Shown here: positions 12,235 through 22,329 of the stretch, piece after piece | Layout of the letters: every line of letters starts with the position of its first letter | How positions within the stretch are numbered: position 1 is the first letter of the stretch | Source of the DNA: Siphonodentalium dalli | Taxonomy: Eukaryota > Mollusca > Scaphopoda > Gadilida > Siphonodentaliidae | Assembly (NCBI GenBank): GCA_032622095.1 | Contig: CP136069.1 | Location: 165,346,394 to 165,410,393 of the forward strand | Length of the DNA: 64,000 nucleotides | Reading direction: 5' to 3' | Notes under the pieces: generated by a model | What the model saw: only the letters and a program-made list of their open reading frames with translations | What the model was told of the DNA's origin: nothing | Database searches by the model: none | Position numbers and translations under genes: made by a program

Positions 12235-12744
12235 TCAAGCTTTAAATAACATGAAATACCGATTCGGTACAAAAGCCGAGACTCTTTGGCGATGATATTT
12301 ACGGAATTCTCTTTTGGCATCCTTGTACCTCATAAATGCAATATCAAGATTTGAATGAATTCTACCAGAATAAATCCAACGTTTACGATATTCACGCATT
12401 TCTCTATGGAGATGTTTTAGAGTTTGGTCCCAGTATGGTTTGAGATGTTTGTTGAATTTGTTACGGGGTATAGTCTGAGTGGATGCCGAATTCATTGCTA
12501 TAACGAGTTCATCATAGAAACTTTCCAAGGAGCTGTTATCGCATATTGCCATATATGGGAGATGTGCTTCAATCGATTCTTGGTAGTTGAGAAGATGTTC
12601 ATGTGAAGAATCGAGAAGCTCCCACTTGAAACGGACAGGGGTGTTTTGCATCGGTGCAGAGTGGGTAACAAACTGAAAGTTAAATGATGCAAAAAGTGGT
12701 CTATGATTCGATACGTTCAGTGTATCATCATCTAAGACAGACAC
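12235..12744 (-). pseudogene. LINE ORF2 fragment: end of EEP endonuclease and linker
   Basis: Read on the minus strand, the frame contains S-N-H-R-P-L near its start. This is the degenerate form of the SDHRPL motif that closes the apurinic-type endonuclease of LINEs. It is followed by the usual W/K/R-rich linker ('KPYWDQTL', 'YRKRW', 'YKDAKREFRK') that precedes reverse transcriptase. Both the upstream endonuclease and all RT blocks are absent, so this is an internal fragment. The frame ends soon after 'KREFRKYHRQ', with probable frameshifts. It differs from the LINE at 36.7-44.2 kb, so it represents another LINE family. Confidence 0.8.
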
Positions 12745-12757
12745 ATTGATTAGTGAT

Positions 12758-13173
12758 TAGCTTCATTCTGATATTTTTTTTCTTCTATCAATCTTTGGTA
12801 TATAATTCAGTATAATAATGTTCGTAATAGTACGTATCGGGAGATATCTGATGCGATAAGTTCGTTACCCGAGCGACCAGGGCTAATACGATTGAGTGAA
12901 ATCGAAATGGAATGTGAAAAACGACATGGCTATACGTCACAAAATCATTGAAACAGCCCACAAGGCTGACCTTAGTTCCTTATATTCGTATTCTTAACTC
13001 AGGGAATGTTTATACATTAGCCGAATACGATCCTATTCGCTTTAGTCGGTAACGATAACAATAGAGTGTTTATACTTCGCCGGGTAAGAATTCAGCTATC
13101 CGGATATGCAGCTATTCGGTTTTCATTTTCTGGATTAAATCATTTGTTGTCGTATAGATTCTAATTCGCTCTG
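12758..13173 (+). repeat. Direct repeat A, copy 2
   Basis: This is the partner of 10430-10836, starting at 'gcttcattctgatat' 13 bases beyond the LINE fragment and ending at 'cgctctgcat'. It is slightly longer because it keeps ~10 bases (around 12927-12940) missing from copy 1. Scattered single-base differences put the event after most MITE insertions here. Confidence 0.88.
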
Positions 13174-14100
13174 CATTTAAGTTAGATCTTTATCTGGTGT
13201 CATGCCGTCGTGGATTGCCGTCGTGGATTGCCTTTCAACAATTAACTCGAGCAATAGTGTGGTGTTAGCACTGATAGACCAGTCCGCTTTTCGCCTGTGT
13301 ATATGTGTCAGTGTGTGTCAGTTTGATTGTCTCTAATCAGCCGTCCATCGGTGGTCACGCACCTTGATTATTAGCTATTAATATAAATGCTAACTGATGA
13401 TGGTACACGTACTCTGCATGTGCACGGTACATTTGTTGCGCATTCGAGGGAATTAAATGTGCATGATGTCCGTGTACATGTATGATCATATATATGGAAG
13501 AAATGGGATGACACGTTTCAATGGATTCAAATCAAATGGACAATTAGTTCAATAATCTAAATCTGAGTGCGTCGTGGACATATATATACAGGGACGGGTC
13601 TAGAGGGCCTGATTTGGAGGCGTGTGACTGTTCATCTTTGGAATTTCCAACTGCACCAAATCTTGAACATCACCAAACTCAAAAGTCCGCGTAAATTCAT
13701 TTACACACCCCCTTGGGCTTTAATCTAACTTTCCACCCACAGTAATCCTCTAGGTGGCCCCGTATCAGGATTTCCTTTTGATCTGAAACTGTGCCTAAAC
13801 CTGGAAATTGCCCAACCCTAACATGTGTAGTGGTCTGACGTCAAGCAACTTGAATCCCGATTTAATTCAGTTAAATTACATACATGTTTGACTGACCACG
13901 GGGGCGGGTCCAATGCATACTATTATCGGACCGACCATGGTTATGGCCCGGTGTGAGAAAATTTTGAAATCGGAACCCTGAAAATTGCAAAATCCTAGCA
14001 TCCAGACTTGCCTTAAGATTTCCAATTGTTGGACAATAATTTGGTAAGAAAAATATGCAAATCTTTGTCTAAACAATTCACCACTAATAACTTGTTCGAA
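13174..14100. other. No gene recognised
   Basis: Only a small doublet of TGCCGTCGTGGAT at 13203-13228 is visible. No ORF is supportable. Confidence 0.4.
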
Positions 14101-14215
14101 AATCAAACTACGAGAACAATTTCAAAATATTGTTGATGTCAATTTCCAACTAATGTCGTGTCAGGTATGAAATTCCCAGCTTTTGAATATTTTTATTAAA
14201 GTTGGGATGAGACAC
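14101..14215 (+). repeat. Dispersed repeat, copy 1 (pair with 29.27 kb)
   Basis: Blocks 'caaactac', 'aatgtcgtgtc', 'ggtatgaaattccca' and 'aaagtt' align with 29266-29370 in the same orientation, at moderate identity. The family is unknown. Confidence 0.5.
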
Positions 14216-15137
14216 CCCCATCGCCACGGCCCTGTATACATGGACATGGTGAACGCCCAAATAAAACGAGAAACATATTTTAATGTATAATTTGAAAACG
14301 GAAAATGTGTCACATTTGATTCACGATGTTGAAACTTATATATATAATATATAATATACAATCCAATCCGAATGATTAGACACCAATTTGTAGATGTATG
14401 CGACGAAAAGATATCAAAACTGACAATGACCATGCTTTTGGCGCGACACTCACTTCACAGATTGTCTATGAACTCAAACAAACCTTTAACAATGTTGTTT
14501 AAATATCTTTAAAATTACCAATAGATTACATACATGTAATTTTCACCTGAAAGTTTGAGTTGGATATTAATAATTTCGGCATTTCCATTTCTAAATTTTT
14601 TCACTTCACTATACTGCCCAACCATACTCTAGCAGGAAGCGGCTAGATGTTTACAGGTGTACAGAAATATCATATTCCAGTTCAGTGAGAACTAAAGGAA
14701 AACTATTAACAAGTAAATGAGACACATGCATATATGCGTATCTTCGCCGGCGATGTGTAAACACTCTGCAGTAACCTTCGCCGGTTAACGGATTCGCCGC
14801 TCAGATCGCTCACCGGCTATGTGTAAACGGCACCTCAGACTTATATACCATGAACATTTTCAGCAACAACAACCCACAATGCTATGAAACTTTTTTCGAG
14901 CGTGATGCTTTGTTATTATTTCCATAAAATAAAATAGAAACAAAGGCGTTACATATTATTGCAACTATAATATTATTGCAACTATAATAATTTTTCGAAT
15001 TGCAACTATTTTTTCACCATTTGTGAAATGGCCATTATATTATTATATACGAACTTCACAGGTAATGTCAGTACGATTCGATTTGGCGAATTGGCTTTCC
15101 GTTTTATCGAATGTGTCATATTCCTAGTAGTTTATTA
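14216..15137. other. No gene recognised
   Basis: AT-rich sequence with a short TATATA tract near 14335-14362. A small doublet, TATTATTGCAACTATAATATTATTGCAACTATAA in meaning, lies near 14953-14990. No ORF is supportable. Confidence 0.35.
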
Positions 15138-15406
15138 TGGAATACTATTATGGCCACTTCCGAAAGCGACAAAATGTGCGCCATTAGCCGTGCGCCGAAA
15201 GCGCCAGAAGCGACAAAATTTGCGACATTATATTTTGTAGCTTATGTCGCTTTCGGCGCTCGCCAAAACATACGACATTTCGCATTTTTTGGCAATCGCC
15301 GAAAGCGACAAAAACATGCGACATTATGTCGCACATTTTGTCGCCTCTGCCGCTTTCGGTGCACCAGAAGCGCCATTAGGAAGTGGCCCTAATATATAGT
15401 ATTCCA
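15138..15406. mobile_element. Foldback MITE built from GCCGAAAGCGAC motifs
   Basis: The ends are inverted: TGGAATACTATTATGG then CCACTTCC on the left, and TGGAATACTATATATTAG then GGCCACTTCC on the right (reverse complement). The interior carries AAAGCGACAAAAT-like blocks in both orientations ('gccgaaagcgacaaaa', 'tgtcgctttcggc') and GCGACATTATGTCGC, itself palindromic. The whole 269 bp can fold. It is probably a non-autonomous DNA transposon. The 93-aa frame is a by-product. Confidence 0.78.
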
Positions 15407-15976
15407 GGTGCAGATTATGCAACTCTGAATTCGCAAGTGGACTCATGATGAATGTTCACATCGGCTACACAGTGTTCACAGTTAATTGGGCATGGACATT
15501 CATATCAGCGTCCACGAGTTAATCTATGCATATTCAGTATTTAATTCAGCCGTGTGGGTAAGGTGAGACACCAGTCACGTATGGTGATAGGGAAATATCA
15601 CATGGCTATCTCACATGGGCCCAAATGTTTAGAGGTGGGAGACACTGTCGGTTATAGATTTTCGATGTAAAATGATAGCTTTGAGTCAGATACTTCAGCC
15701 AACCGGCGTTTCTGTTTCTGGAAAATATATCTCTTCTCCTATTCATTTCTATGAACCGGGACAGAAAATGTGGATGTTTTAGAACAAACACAAAATCTTT
15801 TATACAATAACTCTATGTTTTAAAAATCTTTTAAGTGAAATATTTGCAACGCCAGATGTTTTTAGTATATTGGTTTCTGAACGATGCAAACGTTCCTTCG
15901 TAGAAATGTTGTTGTTGTTGTTGGAATGGTACTAAGAAGAGATAGATCATCTCTAAATACTTGAATAAAACTAAAA
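15407..15976. other. No gene recognised
   Basis: No ORF, palindrome or tandem structure stands out before the microsatellite. Confidence 0.35.
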
Positions 15977-16122
<146 letters not shown>

Positions 16123-16737
16123 GTGGGCACCTAGAATTTCCGCGTACATTGCGCGCGCCAAACACCATATTTAGGCGCGCTACGTTCTCTAAGGGCATAA
16201 TGTATGGGTGGTCATAATGTCAACAATGCGAAAGAAGAGATCGAATATTAGCTGCAAGTTAAACGTTGCATCACTTGACTTATTTATGTTCACTTCAACC
16301 CCATATAGTCGCTATAATCGACCACAAGACCAGTAATACAGAAGTCCCGTTGTCTGTGGACAGCCATCGGAACTTTTGTTTGTTTGTTTTCTAGTCTTGA
16401 TTGCATGAACTCTCCTGCTATTTGATTTCTGTCCACATGTTCTTATTGTAATCATACCTTCGCCACATCGACCTGTTTTGTTTCATTATTTCCGCAGCAA
16501 TCTCGCATGAAATATTCAAAATGTACGATAAAGGAAGTTCAAATTGCAATCGTTATTATACAGAGTACATTCGAGATAAACCGGTATTAATATATGAGAG
16601 TCGCATGATAAGCTCCATTGGTTGCTAGATAATTGTTTTCTGTATATATCGATCTCATTGGAGAACAACGCCGGATTTGTATACACTGTATTTTTACCCC
16701 TGGTCAAGTGGTCCTGCTAATTTGCTATGACGTTGGT
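16123..16737. other. No gene; start of a paralogous segment
   Basis: No ORF is supportable. The last ~45 bases (from 'ctggtcaagtggtcctgctaa') match 63110-63150, and the match resumes at 17028, so this is the left part of a segment shared with 63.1-63.8 kb. Confidence 0.5.
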
Positions 16738-17027
16738 GTGTCCTTCTTATATGTTAGTATATGCTGGATAGGATATTTTATTTAGGATAGGATATTTTAT
16801 TTCAATATACACATATTAATACATAATACATTTTACAAATATTGTATTTTATATTCGAGGGGGTGGCATAATCAGGCTGGACTGTCTTACAACCACCCCC
16901 TTAAAGATGAATAGATGTTATGATAGGCGGTCGAGATTTCTTGTACAATGCCCGGATATATAATTATGCATCACAAAATGGTTGCATTTAAATGGATTAT
17001 ATGCATGGAGCGTATACGTATATTTTC
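16738..17027 (-). mobile_element. 5'-truncated LINE 3' end inserted in a paralogous segment
   Basis: These ~290 bases are missing from the otherwise parallel segment at 63.1-63.3 kb. Read on the minus strand they end in TTGAAATAAAATATCC, containing AATAAA, followed by a direct repeat of 'tatcctatcctaaataaaa'. This is the layout of a LINE 3' untranslated region with a polyadenylation signal and a short tandem tail. There is no coding sequence. The exact ends are approximate. Confidence 0.6.
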
Positions 17028-17210
17028 TGGTAGAGCAAACTGATGCCGTTAAGAAAAAAATACCGTTATTTTTCTAAAGTTGTAAATATTGAAGTGTTTG
17101 GTTAATCCAAGCGATTTGAGAATATCCACATGTATGAACAATTCAAGAACATGTATATAGTTTAACAATGACTGCGCTAGTGTTTGCAAAACAACGGAAA
17201 TATATTTCTC
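17028..17210 (+). repeat. Paralogous segment holding the unoccupied site for the 63.3-kb element
   Basis: Blocks 'gcaaactgatgccgtta', 'ctaaagttgt', 'gtgtttggttaatcc', 'agcgattt', 'attcaagaacat' and 'tgcgctagtgttt' run parallel to 63176-63293 plus 63749-63835. At 63294-63748 the other copy carries a 455-bp hairpin element. Here the corresponding place (about 17119-17140) is empty. This makes it a natural empty-site control. Confidence 0.75.
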
Positions 17211-17255
17211 CCACCACTACACATTTAGCACAGGCAGCCCATGTGAGATATATAG

Positions 17256-17403
17256 GATCTACAACTAGTCCCCAATTTATAGCGGAATTTACAAAACGAG
17301 TAAAGTAAATTAGGTCTGGACCGAGCCTTTGGCGAGGTCCAGACCTAATTTGCTGGACGAGATTTGTAAATTCCGCATTAAACTGGGGATGAGTTGTAGA
17401 TTC
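17256..17403. mobile_element. Foldback MITE, 148 bp
   Basis: GATCTACAACT at the left and AGTTGTAGATTCT at the right start two arms. They share CCCCA, GCGGAATTTACAAA and AAATTAGGTCTGGACC and meet at a short loop around 'gagcctttggcgag'. The inner 15-base block GTCTGGACC/GGTCCAGAC is perfect. It is probably a decayed non-autonomous transposon. Confidence 0.72.
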
Positions 17404-18027
17404 TATTTATTACATCATCCAAAACCTCGACAAAAAAACATACTTAAATCAACAAATAGGACGCGAAACTAACATCGGTTTATATAAGGCATGCGATGAC
17501 GTTTAACTTAACTATGCGTTGATTGTCCGCGTAAAGAAGTAGTCCCAGATAAATAAAGACCCTTTGGCGTATTTAATAGCGTATATTTAATGACATAACA
17601 ATTCAAACTCTTCATTCATTATAGTTTGATGGAAAAATATTGGAAGCCATAGTATTTTGAGACGTAGCGTACAGAATGTAAAGACACGACAAACCGGAAG
17701 TCAAATGTCACCTGGCATTGCACTATTTCCTGTTATTAAACGAACGTTTAATATCACAATTTATAGAATGGGTTTATTGAATGAAATAAGGGTAGGATCG
17801 TGTAATAAACAATATCACACAACACGTGATCACCCCACCTGTACTATTTGAACGAACCATCAGCATGTCTTGTGTAAACTAAAACAATGGCGACCAACCA
17901 GTTAAGATTTACGTTTCAAGTCAATAAATACGGACGAATTCGTGGACGCTAATTAAAATGGAGATATGCATCCAACAGGTTATACACAGAGATTCTTCAG
18001 CATAAGCTCACTTGCAAACGCAGAGTT
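17404..18027. other. No gene recognised
   Basis: No ORF longer than 65 codons and no visible repeat. Confidence 0.35.
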
Positions 18028-18410
18028 TTAACCCTTTACCCAACAGCACGGCCCTGTGCCAATGCATTCTCTTATATATGCGAGTCGACCATAGGTCGCC
18101 TCGCATATATAAGAGAATGCATTGGCTTAACACATATTCAAAATGATAAAATTGTCAAGAATGTATAGAAAAATATTATAAATATTTTTTTAGGCCAATG
18201 CATTATATATGCGAGGCGACCTATGGTCGACTCGCATATATAAGAGAATGCATTGGCACAGGGCATAACTGTAGCCATCACAATGTGGTCAATGAACCGG
18301 TTCCAATGATATCCATATTTGTATGGTGTTATTGAGACAGACCGAAGATATTTTAGGCTGTTGAAGCTTTATTTGGGCCTTTTTGGCCGTTTTGTTGGGT
18401 AAAGGGTTAA
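18028..18410. mobile_element. TTAA-ended element carrying a double hairpin (copy 1)
   Basis: TTAA lies at both ends (18028-18031, 18407-18410), with inverted ends CCCTTTACCCAACA and TGTTGGGTAAAGGG. Near the left end sits a pair of 67-nt hairpin modules in opposite orientation, 18059-18125 and 18195-18256; the second has lost five bases in its left stem. They are bracketed by CCCTGTG and CACAGGG. The remaining ~140 bases before the right end are shared with the copy at 29689-30053 ('ccggttccaatgat', 'attgagacagaccgaagat'). There is no coding capacity. The TTAA ends are piggyBac-like. Confidence 0.85.
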
Positions 18411-19807
18411 AGAATAATCTACTTTGAGTTTTCTACACTAAACAAATCACCAAGTCGCATATGACGAATCCAGTTGCCTTCTTCGGTTATATGTAAATAA
18501 ATTGTCAGAAGAGATGCGAAACGCACCGCTGGGGTGTTCAGGGGAGGGTGTCGATTAATGTTGCCCAAATGTGTCATTAGATAGGTTTAAATTTTGCCCA
18601 TCAGGCATAACAGACTATAGTTCGTTGTGCCCGAGGCGAGAAAATATTACCCTGTAGTCAAACATCTATGTTCAATTTCCAAACCAAACCATGCCTGTAA
18701 GTATCAGCCTGTTGCCTGCAACATAACAGCGATTTCGTTATAGGCGAGTGGTGCACTACACCTTCCCACTGTATGGGTAATACGCACGCGTATTCAACGA
18801 CAAGACATGCTAGATTTATTATATTGCACCGAAAAATTTGACCTTGTAGAATATAAAAACTATATCCCACCAAAAGAAAATGCTGGACTTCTCAAAGAAG
18901 AGTCCATTCATGCGAATTGAATTTGGTTGCCATTTTGCGAGCCATCTTAAATATTTTTTCCTAAAAACACATCATGTAACACATTTAAGACAGATCAAAA
19001 CAATAATAACCTTTATAACCAAAGATATTTCGATGTTACTTGAGAAATGGTCCAAAACTGAAAAATATTTGTTTTATTTTCATGTCCAGTTTGTGATAGA
19101 ACAATCCAATATTTCTAGTAATGTCAGTAGTTACAATAGTAACAATTAACCAATGTGCATCAGAAATGTTAGTATTCAATGTATTTAGGATAGATTAGCC
19201 AATTTCGTTCATCAACCATACTTGTAAACAATTGCATGGCACGTTTGGGCAATATTTACCATTTTCCATATTTTGGTCGCCATTTTGGTAGCCATTTTGA
19301 ACCAAAGTGACAATTGTGGTTCTTTTGAGTTAAAATATTCATAAGTAATGGTATGCCTCACTTACATTGCACAGTTCTGCTAATTTCATTTCTTGTTGAA
19401 ATATGACTAGAATCCCAATGGTATTTTTTTCTTGTGAAATTTATACCGCGTTCTGTCAAATCGAACTTTTGAGGGATCGGGACTGGCTGGGACTCAACGA
19501 ATTGCATATTTTATTGCTCCAATGATCAGTTAACATGAAGCGTGCAAAATAAAGTCCCAATTCTCAACAAATTCCAAACTGCAGAAACTGATCTAGAAGA
19601 TATTAGTTAAAACACATTAAATTTTCCACTTTCGGTTGCCATTTTGCCGGCCATCTTGGATGGGGAGTTCCAATTTTGCCCAGTAAAGGTGGCATTATAT
19701 CTTACCTTCACAAAATTAATACATTTGTATATATGACAAAAAATTCTTAATATAATTTACTTCAAACTGACGGCGGCCATGTTGGACGCCTTCTTTTATG
19801 GTGTATA
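18411..19807. other. No gene recognised
   Basis: AT-rich DNA without a supportable ORF. 'Gccattttg'-type phrases recur near 18930, 19280, 19640 and resemble decayed R1-like monomers, but the similarity is too weak to annotate. Confidence 0.4.
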
Positions 19808-19853
19808 TTATAAAGTTATTATACAATGTTGTGTACAGTATTATAAAGTTATT

Positions 19854-20009
19854 ATACAATGTTGTGTACAGTATGTGTTTTTCTTGTACGAGTCCAGGTT
19901 GGGGCGAAAAGTCATATTGGACGAGACACGCCAGTGTCGAGTCCAATATGACTTTTCACCACAACCTGGACGAGTACAAGAAAAACTCATACTGTACACA
20001 ACATTGTAT
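19854..20009. repeat. 156-bp near-perfect palindrome, unit 1
   Basis: The arm begins ATACAATGTTGTGTACAG and its reverse complement closes the unit, with the centre at CGAGACACGCCAGTGTCGAG. Each arm is ~70 bp with few mismatches (a GGGGCG/GTGGTG difference near 19905). A truncated 33-base copy of the leading edge precedes it at 19808-19840. The interior contains TCCAATATGACTTTT, which recurs loosely down to 20290. Confidence 0.92.
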
Positions 20010-20023
20010 GATATAAAGTTATT

Positions 20024-20179
20024 ATACAATGTTGTGTACAGTATGTGTTTTTCTTGTACGAGTCCAGGTTGTGGTGAAAAGTCATATTGGACGAGACACG
20101 CCAGTGTCGAGTCCAATATGACTTTTCACCACAACCTGGACGAGTACAAGAAAAACTCATACTGTACACAACATTGTAT
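20024..20179. repeat. 156-bp near-perfect palindrome, unit 2
   Basis: This is a second copy of the palindrome at 19854-20009, offset by exactly 170 bp, separated by the 14-base spacer GATATAAAGTTATT-like sequence. Its arms are more perfect than those of unit 1. After it, TCCAATATGACTTT and its inverse occur several more times (20219-20295), so the array has a decayed third part. Confidence 0.92.
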
Positions 20180-20295
20180 AATGACATTTCGCGATAGAGT
20201 TAATTCGTGACGTCACGGAGTCCAATATGAAAAGTCATATTGTGCAGTCTGGAGTCCAATATGACTTTCGGGAGTCCAATATGACTTTTTCCAGG

Positions 20296-20739
20296 ACTAT
20301 CACGTGGCGGATTTTGCCCAATCGGAAATGGTGTTAGTTAAGGGATGGATAATAAAATCTAACCTATACCCTAACATTTTCCCTTACGGTATAGTCGTCG
20401 GTGGTCTGTGTTCTTCATGACCCGTGTTCTCATAATAAGCTGCCGAATTGAACTGGCTATCATTTTTTTTATCTTCTATAGACATTCAATTTTCAGAAAA
20501 ACATCATTATAATTTGTCCGTGGGTTTGGTAGCGGCAAACCTATCTGGCTGGACGACTAATGTGATCTCTACCGGCGTGACTATAAAGTAGAGATTCGTG
20601 GCGTGATCTATTTGTCGCCCAGTGTGTTCATCCCATCAACCCATCACCACGATATCATTGATAACTGATAGTTTGTGTGGCATTATACAGCCAATCAACA
20701 GACAATCACTGAAATATGCTTTATCATCACAGACCGATC
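20296..20739. other. No gene recognised
   Basis: No ORF or repeat is supportable. Confidence 0.35.
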
Positions 20740-21428
20740 TTAAGGGTATGTTCATATACCGGCCAGTTTTCACAGCATATTTTGCAAGCGACTGATTCAT
20801 GCGAGACGATTGCATGCTATTTACAGGCAAATATCTATAGCATCGCCATACTATGGAACTACATATGTTTTACTTCTCAAGTATAGTTAGCTGTGGTACA
20901 GATGCATTTTATAAGCATTTTTGCATTCGGTTTCTGGCACATTGTAAATTTCTATAACGATATTCCTGCAAACGAATTCCGAGCAAATTTGCGACTGTAT
21001 GAACCTTAAGTATACGTGCAAATTTATTTGCCTGTCATCTTTTTGCAGGCATTTAGATACAGAAAGCTTTGATGTGCCAGAAAACGAACGCAAAAACTGG
21101 TTATGAAACGCATCTCTACCGCAGCTAACTACATGAGAAGTAAAATATATGTAGTTCCCCGCCTGGAGCGTTGCTACCGAAATTTGCCTGTAAATAGCAT
21201 GCAATTATATCGCAAGCCGAGAATCAATCATATCTATTTGAAGTCAAATGCCAGTAGCACCGTTACGAGTGCAAATATACAGAAATTTTACTTCTCATTT
21301 CGTTCGCTTTGGTAAAGATGCATGTTATATGCACGTCTCCGTCCATATTCTGGCACAATTTGGTTTTCTTTGACGAAATGCCTACACAACATACCATGCA
21401 AACTTGCCAGTGCATGAACGTACCTTAA
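20740..21428. mobile_element. Composite TTAA-ended foldback element with three arms
   Basis: The outer ends are TTAAGGGTATGTTCAT (20740) and ATGAACGTACCTTAA (to 21428). An internal ATGAACCTTAA at 20999-21009 provides a third end. 20800-20942 is an inverted partner of 21073-21215 (blocks GATTGCATGC...TTTACAGGCAAAT, 'acttctca', 'tctggcaca'). A third copy of the arm in the first orientation runs from ~21270 to 21428. A simple reading is a 270-bp element (20740-21009) next to or within a related one. No coding is inferred. Confidence 0.75.
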
Positions 21429-21702
21429 ATGGCACTCTTGTTGAATTTGGAATCGTATTGCTTACTGTAATTCGAACCGAATCGAAATTTGTTCGATGCA
21501 AATTCATACATCATTGTTGTCAATGGAATTAGTAAACAGTTGACAGTGGACCTATACTACACCTTGAGAACGAAATGCATGGATACCAGAAGATTCGACA
21601 GATGCAATTAAACTGAGCCATGATTATGGTGCGATTCGACCTTGAACTTCGCTGCGTCTAGTCCCACTCAAGTCCGCAGATATGAATAGACTCTTAAAAT
21701 GA

Positions 21703-22329
21703 CAACGTCGTTCAAGCTTGCAAATAGTGTGTCTCTCATTTGCAGAATGAGGTCCCATGAGGGTGAATTTAGTGATTCTATCCCACACGGCGGGCTAACA
21801 CCAACAAATTCACCCCCTGAGAACCTCATCCTGCTTAGTACTCAACTGCTATGAGAGACCTATAGGATCGCAGTTCCCCAGTTGCATGAAGTTGGTGATG
21901 TTCACCCATTACTCACCTCGATTATGCACTTTATCTTCTGCAAATTTCAGGGGATATATAGAGACTTCGGGAAAAAATAACTAAAAACAATGTTAAATTT
22001 TGAGACTACAGATATTGAGAGACCTAGGATAAGATTGAAGTTCCCCAGTTGAAGTTGGCAATGTTCACCCTTTAGTCACCTCGATTATGAAATTTATTTT
22101 CTACAATTAGGGGATATAGAAACCGATAAAGAGGGAAAGTAACTAAAACAATGTTAATTTTTGAGACTACAGATACTTCCCAGAAGATGAGGCCTAAGCA
22201 GAATGAGGTACCCAGAGGTTGAATTTTGTGTGCTAGCCCGCTGTGCGGGATATCATCACTAAATTCACCCTCTGGGGACCTCATTCTGCAAATGACAGAC
22301 ACACTATTTGCAGGATTGAAGTCGTTATA
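21703..22329. mobile_element. MITE with a hairpin at each end
   Basis: The inverted ends match for roughly 75-95 bases: AACG..TTCAA, then TGCAAATAGTGTGTCT, CATTTGCAGAATGAGGT and GGGTGAATTTAGTGAT. Each end is also self-complementary: 21739-21835 folds on itself, as does 22199-22291, with an apex such as CCCGCTGTGCGGG. Between the hairpins lies a tandem pair of ~163-bp units (starting 21852 and 22015; shared 'cagttccccagtt', 'cacctcgattatg', 'gagactacagat'). So the layout is hairpin, two-unit core, hairpin. It is unrelated in sequence to the 67-nt hairpin family but has the same architecture. Confidence 0.85.

Noticed and set aside
12069-12320. 83-codon minus-strand frame next to the LINE fragment
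   Set aside because: Overlaps the LINE fragment in another frame; I could not match it to the next LINE segment, so it is not called as coding.
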